Below, in pieces: positions 47,042 through 55,321 of a DNA stretch of 64,000 bases. The translations under genes were made by a program, and so were the position numbers. The stretch lies in contig PHBI01000013.1 of assembly GCA_002841945.1 (NCBI GenBank), positions 1-64,000 of the forward strand. Direction: 5' to 3'. Numbering within the stretch: position 1 is the stretch's first letter; each line of letters begins with the position of its first letter. The notes below the pieces were generated by a model. That model searched no databases. It was given only the letters and a program-made list of their open reading frames with translations, and was not told the DNA's origin. Source of the stretch: Deltaproteobacteria bacterium HGW-Deltaproteobacteria-14 (GTDB lineage Bacteria; Myxococcota_A; UBA9042; PHBI01).

Positions 47042-48370
47042 ATGATGGGCCTCCTCGGGGCACGGCTGCGCCGCACGCTCGGGGAGGCGCCGAGCTCCCC
47101 GGCGGCTCCGCCGGCGCCTCCCGCGCGCCGCCTCGAGTCGCAGCTCGCGGGATATGACCGCGCTCAGGCGCGCATGACCCGCTGGATCGAGCCTCCGACG
47201 GAGCCCCCGGCGCCGCTCGAGTCCGTCTTGCCCGGCGCCGTGTGGGAGACGGACGCGGGTCCCGTCTGGGTCGTGGAGCGGCGCTACCCGCTGGCGGCGC
47301 GCCACGGGGATCGGGTCGTCGGGGATCTGTTCGAGCGCGACTGCGGTCACCTCGAGCGGGTGGTCGGCGACACCCGGCTGACCGCGTTCAACGGTGACGA
47401 GGCGCTGTTTCTCGACATCGAGGCGACGGGCCTCGATCACGGCGCCGGGACCGTCGCCTTCCTCATCGGGCTGGGGTTCCGCGACGGCGACGAGGTCGTG
47501 GTGCGCCAGCTCTGCCTGCGGAGCCCCGGCGAGGAGCGCGCGCTGCTGATGGTGCTCCAGGAGCACCTCGAGCGCTTCCCCTACCTCGTGAGCTTCAACG
47601 GCAAGAGCTACGACCTCACCGTCCTGCAGAACCGCCTGGTGATGCAGCGGCTCTACTCCAAGGCCCGCTCCGAGCTGAAGCTCCGCCCGCACCTCGATCT
47701 GCTGCACCTCTCGAAGAACCTCTACCGGGGGATCTGGGCGGACACGCGGCTGCAGACCCTCGAGGCGAACGTCCTCGGCCTGCACCGTGAGGACGACATC
47801 CCGGGGCACCTGGTGCCGACCTGCTGGTTCGCCTGGCTGCGCTACGCCCGCCCGGAGCCCCTCGCCGCGGTGGCGCGCCACAACCTCGACGACGTCCTGT
47901 CGATGGTGACCCTCGCCGACCTGCTGGTTGTAGACGCGATCCCGGCCCCGACGGGGGCGCGCGCCCCCGTCGTGTCGCTGAACCTGGCCCGAGTGCTCTA
48001 CCGGCGCGGGTCTTTTGCGCATGCACAAGCGGTCGCCGACGCGATCGATAAATCAACTATGGCGCCGGATGAGCTAGCGATGCTGCATCGCGTCATGGCG
48101 GACACCGCCCGCCGCCTCGGAGCCGAGGGCGAGCGCGCCGGTGCCCTCGCGGCGCTCGTGGCGCTCGTGCCCGGAGACGACGGCGCTCGGCGCGAGCTCA
48201 CCACGGTCCTGTCTCGCCTGGGCCGGCACGCGCAGGCCCTGGTTCACGCCGACGAGCTCGACCGCCGCGGCGCCGGCGCGGCGCCGCCGGTGCGCCGGCT
48301 CATCGAGCGCGTGCGGCGGCGCGCCCCGCCCGCGGCCGTCGGGCCTACGGCGAGCGCTGTCGTAGGGTAG
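47042..48370 (+). CDS. mrfB: MrfB-like 3'-5' exonuclease (YprB/RNase H-like domain)
   Basis: The 442-residue protein has an exonuclease domain at about residues 115-300: LFLDIEATGLDHGAGTVAFL (the DxE metal site), VSFNGKSYDLTVLQNRL, and ARHNLDDVLSMVTLADLL with the final acidic residue. This is the YprB/MrfB type of DnaQ-like fold. The helical C-terminus resembles TPRs (RRGSFAHAQAVADAIDK, HAQALVHADELDRRG). It starts 17 bp after mrfA with AGAGGG just upstream, so the pair is an operon. It is predicted to degrade the damaged strand after MrfA unwinding. Confidence 0.88.
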   Translation: MMGLLGARLRRTLGEAPSSPAAPPAPPARRLESQLAGYDRAQARMTRWIEPPTEPPAPLESVLPGAVWETDAGPVWVVERRYPLAARHGDRVVGDLFERDCGHLERVVGDTRLTAFNGDEALFLDIEATGLDHGAGTVAFLIGLGFRDGDEVVVRQLCLRSPGEERALLMVLQEHLERFPYLVSFNGKSYDLTVLQNRLVMQRLYSKARSELKLRPHLDLLHLSKNLYRGIWADTRLQTLEANVLGLHREDDIPGHLVPTCWFAWLRYARPEPLAAVARHNLDDVLSMVTLADLLVVDAIPAPTGARAPVVSLNLARVLYRRGSFAHAQAVADAIDKSTMAPDELAMLHRVMADTARRLGAEGERAGALAALVALVPGDDGARRELTTVLSRLGRHAQALVHADELDRRGAGAAPPVRRLIERVRRRAPPAAVGPTASAVVG

Positions 48371-48422
48371 CCGGCCGGGCGGGCGATTGCCCGTCCTCGG
48401 GGTGGGTCGTAGAGTACGCCCC

Positions 48423-50009
48423 ATGGAAAACACCACCGCGCGCACCGACACGACCCGCGTCCTCGCCATCACCGCCGCCGGGGACCCCGTCCCGCGCAGC
48501 TACGCGCGCCTCGTCGGCGCCCTCCGCGACCTGGGCGTCGAGGTGATCCCGCTCCCGATGCCGAGCCGAGCGCCGGAGGGCACGCGCGAGGTCATCCCGA
48601 GCGTGGCGGACCTCAAGCGCATGGCGCACACCTTCGTCAACACCCTGCGCGGAGAGGCCGGCGAGGCGCCGGAGAGCTGGATCGTCAGCCAGCTCCGCGC
48701 CATCCAGGGGCGCGTCGACGCGGTCATCGCGACCGACGCGCGGGTCGCGCTGGCCGTGTTCCCTCACGCCGGCGACGTCTGGCCGAGCGCCGTGAGGATC
48801 GCGGTCGACGGCGACTACCACCTCGACGCCGAGTGGCGCGACGTGCCCTTCGACGACCTGGTGGTCGCGCACCCAGCGGTGGGCCAGGACGCGACCCGCA
48901 TCCGAGAGGGCCGCGCTCGCCTGCGGACCGGCGGCCCGCTGGTGGCGAAGGAGACGAGCCGCAAGCAGGTCGACGACACGCGCCCGCAGCTCGTGGTGAG
49001 CTTCGCGCGGCTCGACCCCGGCGACGTGGATCCCCTGTTGTTTCAGCTGTCTCTCGCGCACCCCGAGCGCTTCGACCTGCTCTTTCTCCCCTCGGGGCGG
49101 ACCGGCGTCGACGAGCTGGTGCGGACCCGCGCCGGGGGCTACGGCCTGCGCGGCAAGCGCACCAAGGCCGCCGCCGACGCCGAGCCGTGGATCCGCGGCG
49201 CCGCAGCGCTGATCGGCCACGCCGCCCCGGATGAGGTCGCCGTCGCGGTCACCGCTGGCGTCCCGGTGCTGTTCTTCGCGCCCGACAGCCGGCTCTCGGC
49301 CGGCGACGCCTTCCTGCTCGAGCGCGGCGCCGCCGCCAGGGCCGAGGTCCCGCTGACGATCGCGGTGGCGACCGAGGGGCTCCTGCCGGGCGGGGCCGAT
49401 CGGGAGCGCACGCTCCAGGCCCTCGCGGCGCTCGAGCCTGGGACCAGCCGCACCGCGGCGGAGGCGGTCCTCGAGGCCGTGGCCGAGGGGCGCCCCTCCG
49501 CGGTCGTGACGCCACCGACCGCAACCAACGCGCCGGCGCGAGACGACGATGAGCTCGAGGACATCGGCGGCGCGCCCACCTCCACGGCGGCCCCGATCCA
49601 GATGCCGGTGCGCCTGCGCCGGGCGTATCTGAGCGAGATCATCCTCCAACAGGGGCAGGTCCAAAAGCAGCTCACCCGCGCCCGCGCGGGCCTCGCGACG
49701 TGGCAGCGCCGGGTCACCCTGGCGCGCACCGCGAGTGACCGCGCCCTCGCCGACAAGGCCGGGCAGCGGGTCGAGGGGCTCGCGCGGGTCGTCGAGCGCC
49801 TCAACGACCGCGAGCGCGAGCTCGCGACGCTCCGGGACCGCTTCGCCGGCAACCAGCCGCTCAGCGACGCCGACCGCGCCGCCGCCTCCCACTTCATGAG
49901 CGCCTCCACGGCGGCCATGCTCGACCGCGGTGACGCCCCCGAGAGCGCCTTCACCCGCCTCGAGGTCGAGGACCAGCTGGCTGCGCTGAAGCGCAAGATG
50001 GACCCCTGA
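48423..50009 (+). CDS. Putative glycosyltransferase-like protein with C-terminal coiled coil
   Basis: The protein has 528 residues; ATG 48423 is preferred to the track start 48387. The N-terminal 340 residues have alternating beta and helix (VLAITAAGDPVPRSYARLVG, DAVIATDARVALAVFP, VLFFAPDSRLSAGDAFLLE) and a GT-B-like layout reminiscent of MurG/GT28, but the usual donor motif is not obvious. The C-terminal 140 residues are a charged coiled coil (LSEIILQQGQVQKQLTRARA, then VEDQLAALKRKM) resembling PspA-type helices. I infer a membrane-associated or assembly role; no substrate is implied. Confidence 0.7.
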   Translation: MENTTARTDTTRVLAITAAGDPVPRSYARLVGALRDLGVEVIPLPMPSRAPEGTREVIPSVADLKRMAHTFVNTLRGEAGEAPESWIVSQLRAIQGRVDAVIATDARVALAVFPHAGDVWPSAVRIAVDGDYHLDAEWRDVPFDDLVVAHPAVGQDATRIREGRARLRTGGPLVAKETSRKQVDDTRPQLVVSFARLDPGDVDPLLFQLSLAHPERFDLLFLPSGRTGVDELVRTRAGGYGLRGKRTKAAADAEPWIRGAAALIGHAAPDEVAVAVTAGVPVLFFAPDSRLSAGDAFLLERGAAARAEVPLTIAVATEGLLPGGADRERTLQALAALEPGTSRTAAEAVLEAVAEGRPSAVVTPPTATNAPARDDDELEDIGGAPTSTAAPIQMPVRLRRAYLSEIILQQGQVQKQLTRARAGLATWQRRVTLARTASDRALADKAGQRVEGLARVVERLNDRERELATLRDRFAGNQPLSDADRAAASHFMSASTAAMLDRGDAPESAFTRLEVEDQLAALKRKMDP

Positions 50010-50090
50010 GACGGTCGCCCGCGGCGCTCCTTGACCCAGCGCACAGGGCTGAGTAGGTTTGCGAGCCTTTGAGCCGGTTGGAGGGCCCTG

Positions 50091-51230
50091 TTGGCGCATC
50101 GGAACCTGATCAAGACCCTGATCGGCCTGGCGATTGGCGTCTTCTTCATCTGGCTCTCGGCCCGGGACTCGCCCCTCGACCAGCTCGTCGGCGCCGTCCG
50201 GATCGACGACGGCCACCTCGTGGTGGGCGGCGGCTTCGTGCCCGCCACCGCGGAGCAGACGCGCGCCCTCCTCACCGCCCCGGGCTGGGCGCTCGACCTG
50301 GTCTGGCTGCTGCCCTACCTGACCATCCTCATCCTCATCCACGTGCTGCGGGTGGTGCGCTACAAGCCGCTCCTCGACCCCATCGCCCGGCTGTCCTTCA
50401 AGGAGCACAACCGCATCGGGGCGGTCGGCTTCATGGCGATGTTCCTGTTCCCGCTGCGCCTCGGCGAGCTCGTCCGGCCCTACCTGGTCAAGAAGAGCCG
50501 GCAGGGGGTGCGGATGAGCGAGGTGCTCGCCACCGTCGTGGTCGAGCGGGTCGTCGACGGCCTCGTGGTCGCGGTGCTGCTGTTCGGGATCCTGAGCCTG
50601 TTGCCGCACACCGACGCCGCGACGGCCACCAAGCTGAAGGTCGGGGCCGGCCTCGCGCTCGCCCTGTTCGCCGGGGCGACGCTGCTGCTGGCCGGCGCCC
50701 GCTGGCAGCACGCGCGCACCCGGCGCTTCGTCCAGCTCACCGCCGGCCTGGTGTCCAAGCGCCTCGCCGGCTTCATCGACCACATCCTCGAGGCGTTCCT
50801 GCGCGGCCTGCGGCGCCTGCCGAGCACCCGCGCCTTCATGCTCTTCTTGGGCCTGACGCTGGTCTACTGGGCCATCAACGGCATCGGCGTGTGGTGCATG
50901 GTGCGCGCCTTCCACCTGCCGGTCGATCTCGTCGGCTCCTACGCGATGATGGCCTGCGTCGTCGTCGGCATGATGATCCCCAACTCACCGGGCAACGTCG
51001 GCAGCTTCTGGTACTTCCTGCTGCTGCCGATCCTGCTCTACGGCGTCGCCCACGAGAGCACGCAGGCCACGGCCTTTGGTTTGACCGTTTGGCTGATGCA
51101 GCTCCTGCAGCAGACGGCCTTCGGGGCGTGGTTCATCCTGCGCCGCCAGGTCAGCTGGAAGGGGGTCGTCGAGGCGACCTACGAGGACGAAGAGAGCCTG
51201 ACCGCAGAGACCGAGGTCGCGCGGGTCTGA
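50091..51230 (+). CDS. Flippase-like membrane protein (LPG synthase TM/UPF0104 family)
   Basis: This 379-residue inner-membrane protein has about seven to eight hydrophobic segments (IGLAIGVFFIWL, VWLLPYLTILILIHVLRVV, VEAFHLP-like loops, NSPGNVGSFWYFLLLPILLY). It belongs by pattern to the YbhN/AglD family of flippase-like proteins, shown by RLGELVRPYLV and VMMIPNSPGNVG. TTG 50091 follows GGAGG at good spacing. It lies 81 bp downstream of the glycosyltransferase-like gene and could move a lipid or lipid-linked substrate; no substrate is implied by sequence. Confidence 0.84.
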   Translation: MAHRNLIKTLIGLAIGVFFIWLSARDSPLDQLVGAVRIDDGHLVVGGGFVPATAEQTRALLTAPGWALDLVWLLPYLTILILIHVLRVVRYKPLLDPIARLSFKEHNRIGAVGFMAMFLFPLRLGELVRPYLVKKSRQGVRMSEVLATVVVERVVDGLVVAVLLFGILSLLPHTDAATATKLKVGAGLALALFAGATLLLAGARWQHARTRRFVQLTAGLVSKRLAGFIDHILEAFLRGLRRLPSTRAFMLFLGLTLVYWAINGIGVWCMVRAFHLPVDLVGSYAMMACVVVGMMIPNSPGNVGSFWYFLLLPILLYGVAHESTQATAFGLTVWLMQLLQQTAFGAWFILRRQVSWKGVVEATYEDEESLTAETEVARV

Positions 51231-51291
51231 GCCGGGCGCCGGCGCGCGGCACGACTCCGACGACCGCCCCGCCCCCCGGAGGAGAGAGCCC

Positions 51292-52158
51292 TTGCGAATC
51301 GCCCACCTGAGCGACGTCCACGTGCTGGACCTCACCGGCGTCCGCGCGTGGCGCTACCTCAACAAGCGCCTGACCGGGCTCGCCAACGTCATCGGCAGCC
51401 GCCGCAACGCCCACCCGGTCCACATTTTCGAGGCGGCCATCGCGTCGCTCCGCGCCGACCCCGTGGATCACGTCGTCATCACCGGCGACCTCTCGAACCT
51501 CGCCCTCGAGAGCGAGTTCGAGCGCGCCCGAGCCCTGATCGCGCCCCTCGGCGGCTACGATCGGCTGTCGGTCATCCCCGGCAACCACGACATCTACACC
51601 CGCGGGTCGGCCCGCTCGAAGCGCTTCGAAGCCTACTTCGGGGAGCTCATGTGGCCGGACGGCGCCGAGCGCACGTTCCCGTGGTTCAAGGACCTTGGCG
51701 AGGTCAAGCTGATCGGCTTCAACTCGGCCTTCCCGACGGCGCCGCTGATCGCGGTCGGCGAGGTCGGCCCCGACCAGCTCCGGCGCCTGCACGCGCTCAG
51801 CGCCGGCGGCGCGCTGGCCGGGGGCTGCGCTGTGGCCTTGGTCCACCACAACCTGCACTCGCGCGGCTGGCGCAAGGACCGGATGCACGGGCTCCAGGAC
51901 CGGGACGCGGTGATCGCCGCCTGCGCCGAGGCGGGCGTGTCCGTCGTCCTCCACGGCCACACCCACAAGGCGCACCGGTTCGTGCGCGACGGGGTCACCG
52001 TCATCGGCTGCGGCTCGTCCACCTGGAGCGACCCGGCGCCGGCCCACATGGCCCGCTACAACGTCTACGACGTCGGCGATGGCGCGCTACGATCCACACA
52101 GGTCAGGATCTACGATCCGCAGCGGGGCGCCTTCGCCCCACCGGTGACCGCAGCCTGA
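51292..52158 (+). CDS. Calcineurin-like metallophosphoesterase
   Basis: This 288-residue soluble protein has all class motifs in order: HLSDVHV (DxH), VVITGDLSN (GDxxN), IPGNHDIYT (GNHD), VALVHHNLH (H), LHGHTHKAH (GHxH). It is close in outline to cAMP phosphodiesterase CpdA or 3',5'-phosphoesterase-type enzymes, but the substrate is not predictable. TTG 51292 follows GGAGGAGAG. It is probably co-transcribed with the flippase-like gene 61 bp upstream. Confidence 0.9.
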   Translation: MRIAHLSDVHVLDLTGVRAWRYLNKRLTGLANVIGSRRNAHPVHIFEAAIASLRADPVDHVVITGDLSNLALESEFERARALIAPLGGYDRLSVIPGNHDIYTRGSARSKRFEAYFGELMWPDGAERTFPWFKDLGEVKLIGFNSAFPTAPLIAVGEVGPDQLRRLHALSAGGALAGGCAVALVHHNLHSRGWRKDRMHGLQDRDAVIAACAEAGVSVVLHGHTHKAHRFVRDGVTVIGCGSSTWSDPAPAHMARYNVYDVGDGALRSTQVRIYDPQRGAFAPPVTAA

Positions 52159-52174
52159 CCTGTACGGATCGCGC

Positions 52175-52195
52175 GCCCTCGCGCGACGCGAGGGC
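52175..52195. terminator. Hairpin between convergent phosphoesterase and rpsU
   Basis: GCCCTCGCG-CGA-CGCGAGGGC is a 9-bp perfect stem, 11 bp before the rpsU stop on the other strand. It probably terminates one or both genes. Confidence 0.6.
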
Positions 52196-52206
52196 AGCGC
52201 CCAATA

Positions 52207-52428
52207 CTAATCGCGGCGACGCGCCTTGCGGAGGCGACGCTCCGCCTCACGCTGCTTGCGCTTGCGGCGCTCGGAGGGCTTCTCGTAGAAGCGGCGCTTC
52301 TTCAGCTCCTTGTAGATGCCCTCGTTGGCCATCTTACGCTTGAGCTGATTGATGGCGCGGTTGATGTTGTCGCCCTCAACGCGCACCTCGAGGGGCCGCA
52401 GGTCAGCCGTCCTTTCGGTCCTGGACAT
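52207..52428 (-). CDS. rpsU: 30S ribosomal protein S21
   Basis: This 73-residue basic protein is part of the small subunit near the anti-Shine-Dalgarno region. The S21 core is clear: VEGDNINRAINQLKRKMANEG, then KRRFYEKPSERRKRKQREAE, ending in an Arg/Lys tail. It has about a dozen extra residues (MSRTERTADLRP) before the usual N-terminus. AAGGTGAT provides the ribosome site. Confidence 0.95.
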   Translation of the reverse strand: MSRTERTADLRPLEVRVEGDNINRAINQLKRKMANEGIYKELKKRRFYEKPSERRKRKQREAERRLRKARRRD

Positions 52429-52653
52429 GTAGGATCACCTTCGTCTTGACAATCAAGGTCGACCGTTGCGACCGCGTGGAAGCGGGGCCGCGGGCGGGCT
52501 GCCCCGAGGATGTGAGTCGGCTCACGCCAGGGCTACCAGCCCCGACGGCCGCGGGAAGCTAGCGGATCACCGGGGCGGTGTCAACGACGGGTCGCGCGTG
52601 ATGGCGCGGGAAGTGACCGGTTTTCCCGATGAGATTCTTGCGCCCGGGGCCGA

Positions 52654-53478
52654 GTGGCCCACCATGCGCGCATGGCCCGGGCCCGACTCGCCACCTCCGC
52701 GACCGCTGGGACGCCTCGCTCCCGCGTGCGCGGGGCGGCGGCGACGGCGCCTCCACGCGACCGCGCGCCGGCGCTCGGCTGGCTCGGGCGCTACCTGGCC
52801 AACACCCGCGACCCGGCCACCAGCGCCCTCGCCGTCCTGCCGCTCGTGCTCCTCTACGGCGTCGGGATCGCGTTCGCCTCGGAGCACGCCCGCAGCGGGG
52901 TGGACATCGTCTCTCCGCCCCTGCGGGCCTCGCTCTCGCGCCACGGCTACCTGGCCGTCCAGCTGGGGCTCGCGGCGGTCATCGCCGGCTGGGCCGCCTG
53001 GCGCCTCCGCGGGGCCTTCACGGGTCGGCTCGCGCTGACCGCCCCGATCGTCGCGGAGTCGTCCCTGTATGGCGTGACCCTCGGCGGCGTGATCCTGTTC
53101 GTGCTGGACAAGGCGCACCTGCTCGCCGTCGCCGCTGGAGCGAGCGCGACCTCGAGCCCGCTCTTCGATCGCGCGGTCGCCGCGTCGGGCTCCGGCCTGT
53201 ACGAGGAGCTGCTCTTCCGCCTGCTGCTCCTCACGCTCGTCGGAGTTGCACTGCAGCGAGCCTTCAACGTCCCACGATGGCTTGGAGTATCGGCCGCCAT
53301 AGCCCTCTCGAGCCTCGTGTTTGCTGCAGCGCATCATATCGCGGGAGAGCCCCTCGATCTGTACGCCTTCGCCTACCGCACGGTGGCGGGGACGATCTTC
53401 GCGGGGCTCTTCCTCGCGCGCGGCTTCGCCGTCGCGGCGTGGACCCACGCCGCCTACGACTTCTACGTCATGGGCTGA
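52654..53478 (+). CDS. CPBP-family intramembrane glutamic protease (myxosortase candidate)
   Basis: This 274-residue membrane protein has the Rce1/CPBP motifs: SGLYEELLFRLLLL (EExxxR), VFAAAHHIAGE (FxxxH) and WTHAAYDF (HxxxD). Around them are about seven hydrophobic segments. The family contains CAAX-type proteases, bacteriocin-related proteins and the proposed myxosortase that processes MYXO-CTERM proteins. Its convergent neighbour encodes a MYXO-CTERM-like protein 31 bp away, which raises the chance that this is a dedicated processing enzyme. The start is GTG 52654 or ATG 52672. Confidence 0.84.
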   Translation: MAHHARMARARLATSATAGTPRSRVRGAAATAPPRDRAPALGWLGRYLANTRDPATSALAVLPLVLLYGVGIAFASEHARSGVDIVSPPLRASLSRHGYLAVQLGLAAVIAGWAAWRLRGAFTGRLALTAPIVAESSLYGVTLGGVILFVLDKAHLLAVAAGASATSSPLFDRAVAASGSGLYEELLFRLLLLTLVGVALQRAFNVPRWLGVSAAIALSSLVFAAAHHIAGEPLDLYAFAYRTVAGTIFAGLFLARGFAVAAWTHAAYDFYVMG

Positions 53479-53509
53479 CCGGGCGACCACCGGGTCGACC
53501 CCGGGCGCA

Positions 53510-55000
53510 TCACGCCCGCCGGCGGCGGCGGATCAGCGCGAGCCACGCCAGCAGACCCGCGAGCAGCCACGGCGCGCCAGGTCCCGGGCCGCCGCTGCAG
53601 CCCGAGCTGTTGCCGCCGCCGTCGATGGGCACCCCGCCGCGCACGCACTGCCCGGCGTAGGGGCTCCAGACCTGGCCGGCCGGGCACTCTGGCGACGGCG
53701 TGCCGTCCCCGCCGCCGGTCGTGTCCGGAGCCGGCGTGGTGGTCTTGTCGACGCACAGCTGGCTCGTGAGGTTGCACTCCTTGCCGGGGCCGCAGTAGCC
53801 GCAGACGCGGCCGCAGCCGTCGTCGCCGCACTGGCGGCCGACGCAGGTGCACTCCTCGGTGACGCACTGGCCGGCGTCGCAGCTCGCGCCGCTCGCGCAG
53901 CTCCCACAGCTGCCGCCGCAGCCGTCGTCCCCACACTGTTGGCCCGAGCACTGCGGGGTACAGCCCGCGACGCACTGACCCGCGTTGCAGCTCGAGCCAG
54001 CCGGGCAGCTCCCGCAGAGGCCGCCACAGCCGTCGTCTCCACACACCTTGCCCGCACACTGGGGCGTGCACTGGGTGACGCACTGCCCGGCGCTGCACGT
54101 GAGGCCGAACGCGCAGCTCCCGCAGGCCCCGCCGCAGCCATCGTCCCCGCACACCTTGCCGGCGCAGCTCGGCGTGCACTGGGTCTGGCACTGACCGGCC
54201 GCGGTGCAGATCTGGCCCGCGGCGCAGCTCCCGCAGAGCCCGCCGCAGCCGTCGCTGCCGCACACCTTGCCGCCGCACTGCGGGGCGCAGGTCGCCTGGC
54301 ACAGGCCGGAGGCGTTGCACGACATGCCGGCGATGCAGCTGCCACAGCTCCCGCCGCAGCCGTCGGAGCCACAGGTCTTGCCCTGGCAGTTGGGGGTGCA
54401 GCTCGCCACGCAGAGCCCCGACGCGTTGCAGGTCGTCCCGCCTGAGCAGGTCCCACAGCTACCGCCGCAGCCGTTCGAGCCACACGTCTTGCCCTGGCAG
54501 TTGGGCGTACACGTGCCGCCACAGCTCATCGGGTTGGCGCCGCTCGGATCCGACGACGGGTAGGACGAGCAGTCGTAGTAGCCCTCGGTGCTCCACCCGC
54601 AGCTCGTCGCCGGCGGTGGGCAGGCGGTACACCCGCCGCAATCGGTCTGCGCCTCGGACACGCACAAGGAGTCCCAACCCCAGTCGGGATCGCAGCAGAA
54701 GGGATCGAGGTCGCACACACACGCGGTGACGTCCGGATCGCAGCAGCCGGCGTTGTAGGAGGTCTCGCAGCACGAGTTCTGTGCGACGGCGGCGTTCTCC
54801 GAGCAGTCGATCTCGCAGAGATAGCCGGACTCACACCAGTTGACGACGCTCGACGTGCCGCAGCAGCCCTCGTAGGACACGCCGGTCGGGCAGCTCCCGG
54901 TCGCGGTCCCCGCCCCAGAGCACTGCGCCGCCGCTTCCGACGTCGAAGCGCCTACCCCGGCCAGCGCCACGAGCGTGAGGAGCCCCATCCATCGCATCAT
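53510..55000 (-). CDS. Secreted Cys-rich repeat protein with MYXO-CTERM-like sorting tail
   Basis: The protein has 496 residues. The start is one of two tandem ATGs (55000/54997), with GAGGG eight bases upstream. A signal peptide is cleaved near SEAAA. Residues about 25-150 are Cys-rich with CCDPDWGWDSLC. From about 155 to 430, seven units of about 40 residues follow the pattern CTPxCxGKxCGxDGCGGxCGxC, then GxxCxxGxC. The C-terminus has all parts of a MYXO-CTERM tail: GCSGGPGPG, a transmembrane stretch (APWLLAGLLAWLALI) and RRRRRA. The Cys in GCSG would be the conserved processing and lipidation residue. The CPBP protease gene is adjacent. Track ORFs in other frames are shadows. Confidence 0.87.
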   Translation of the reverse strand: MMRWMGLLTLVALAGVGASTSEAAAQCSGAGTATGSCPTGVSYEGCCGTSSVVNWCESGYLCEIDCSENAAVAQNSCCETSYNAGCCDPDVTACVCDLDPFCCDPDWGWDSLCVSEAQTDCGGCTACPPPATSCGWSTEGYYDCSSYPSSDPSGANPMSCGGTCTPNCQGKTCGSNGCGGSCGTCSGGTTCNASGLCVASCTPNCQGKTCGSDGCGGSCGSCIAGMSCNASGLCQATCAPQCGGKVCGSDGCGGLCGSCAAGQICTAAGQCQTQCTPSCAGKVCGDDGCGGACGSCAFGLTCSAGQCVTQCTPQCAGKVCGDDGCGGLCGSCPAGSSCNAGQCVAGCTPQCSGQQCGDDGCGGSCGSCASGASCDAGQCVTEECTCVGRQCGDDGCGRVCGYCGPGKECNLTSQLCVDKTTTPAPDTTGGGDGTPSPECPAGQVWSPYAGQCVRGGVPIDGGGNSSGCSGGPGPGAPWLLAGLLAWLALIRRRRRA

Positions 55001-55321
55001 TCGGTCCACCCTCGTGCCAGCGCTCGCAACGCGCGAACGCAGCATCTTACGGAGACGCCGTCCGAGGATCAAAAACCGATTTGCGATAACCACCCGGCGA
55101 CGGCCCGGCGGCGGCGAGTCGATGGCCGAGATGTTGGGCGATCTCGGCGACGCTCGGGGGGCGCGGGCGAGGTCCTGACGACCCTCGGGACGGCGTGGCC
55201 GCGATCACCCCCGACGTCGGCGCTTGATCCGCGCCGGCGTTGGGGCTGAAATACAGCCGAGGGGCCAGCCGTTGCCGCCCCGACGCGCGCCCTCTCCGCC
55301 ATCCCACGACCGGAGCCCCCC
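55001..55321. other. Divergent intergenic region
   Basis: This 321 bp region lies between the MYXO-CTERM-type gene (minus) and the AsmA/GT51 gene (plus). A minus-strand promoter candidate is listed separately. No clear plus-strand promoter and no gene were seen. Confidence 0.45.
55044..55072 (-). promoter_or_regulatory. Promoter of the MYXO-CTERM-type gene
   Basis: On the minus strand, TTGATC (55072-55067), a 17-bp spacer and TAAGAT (55049-55044) lie 44 bp upstream of ATG 55000. Confidence 0.6.
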
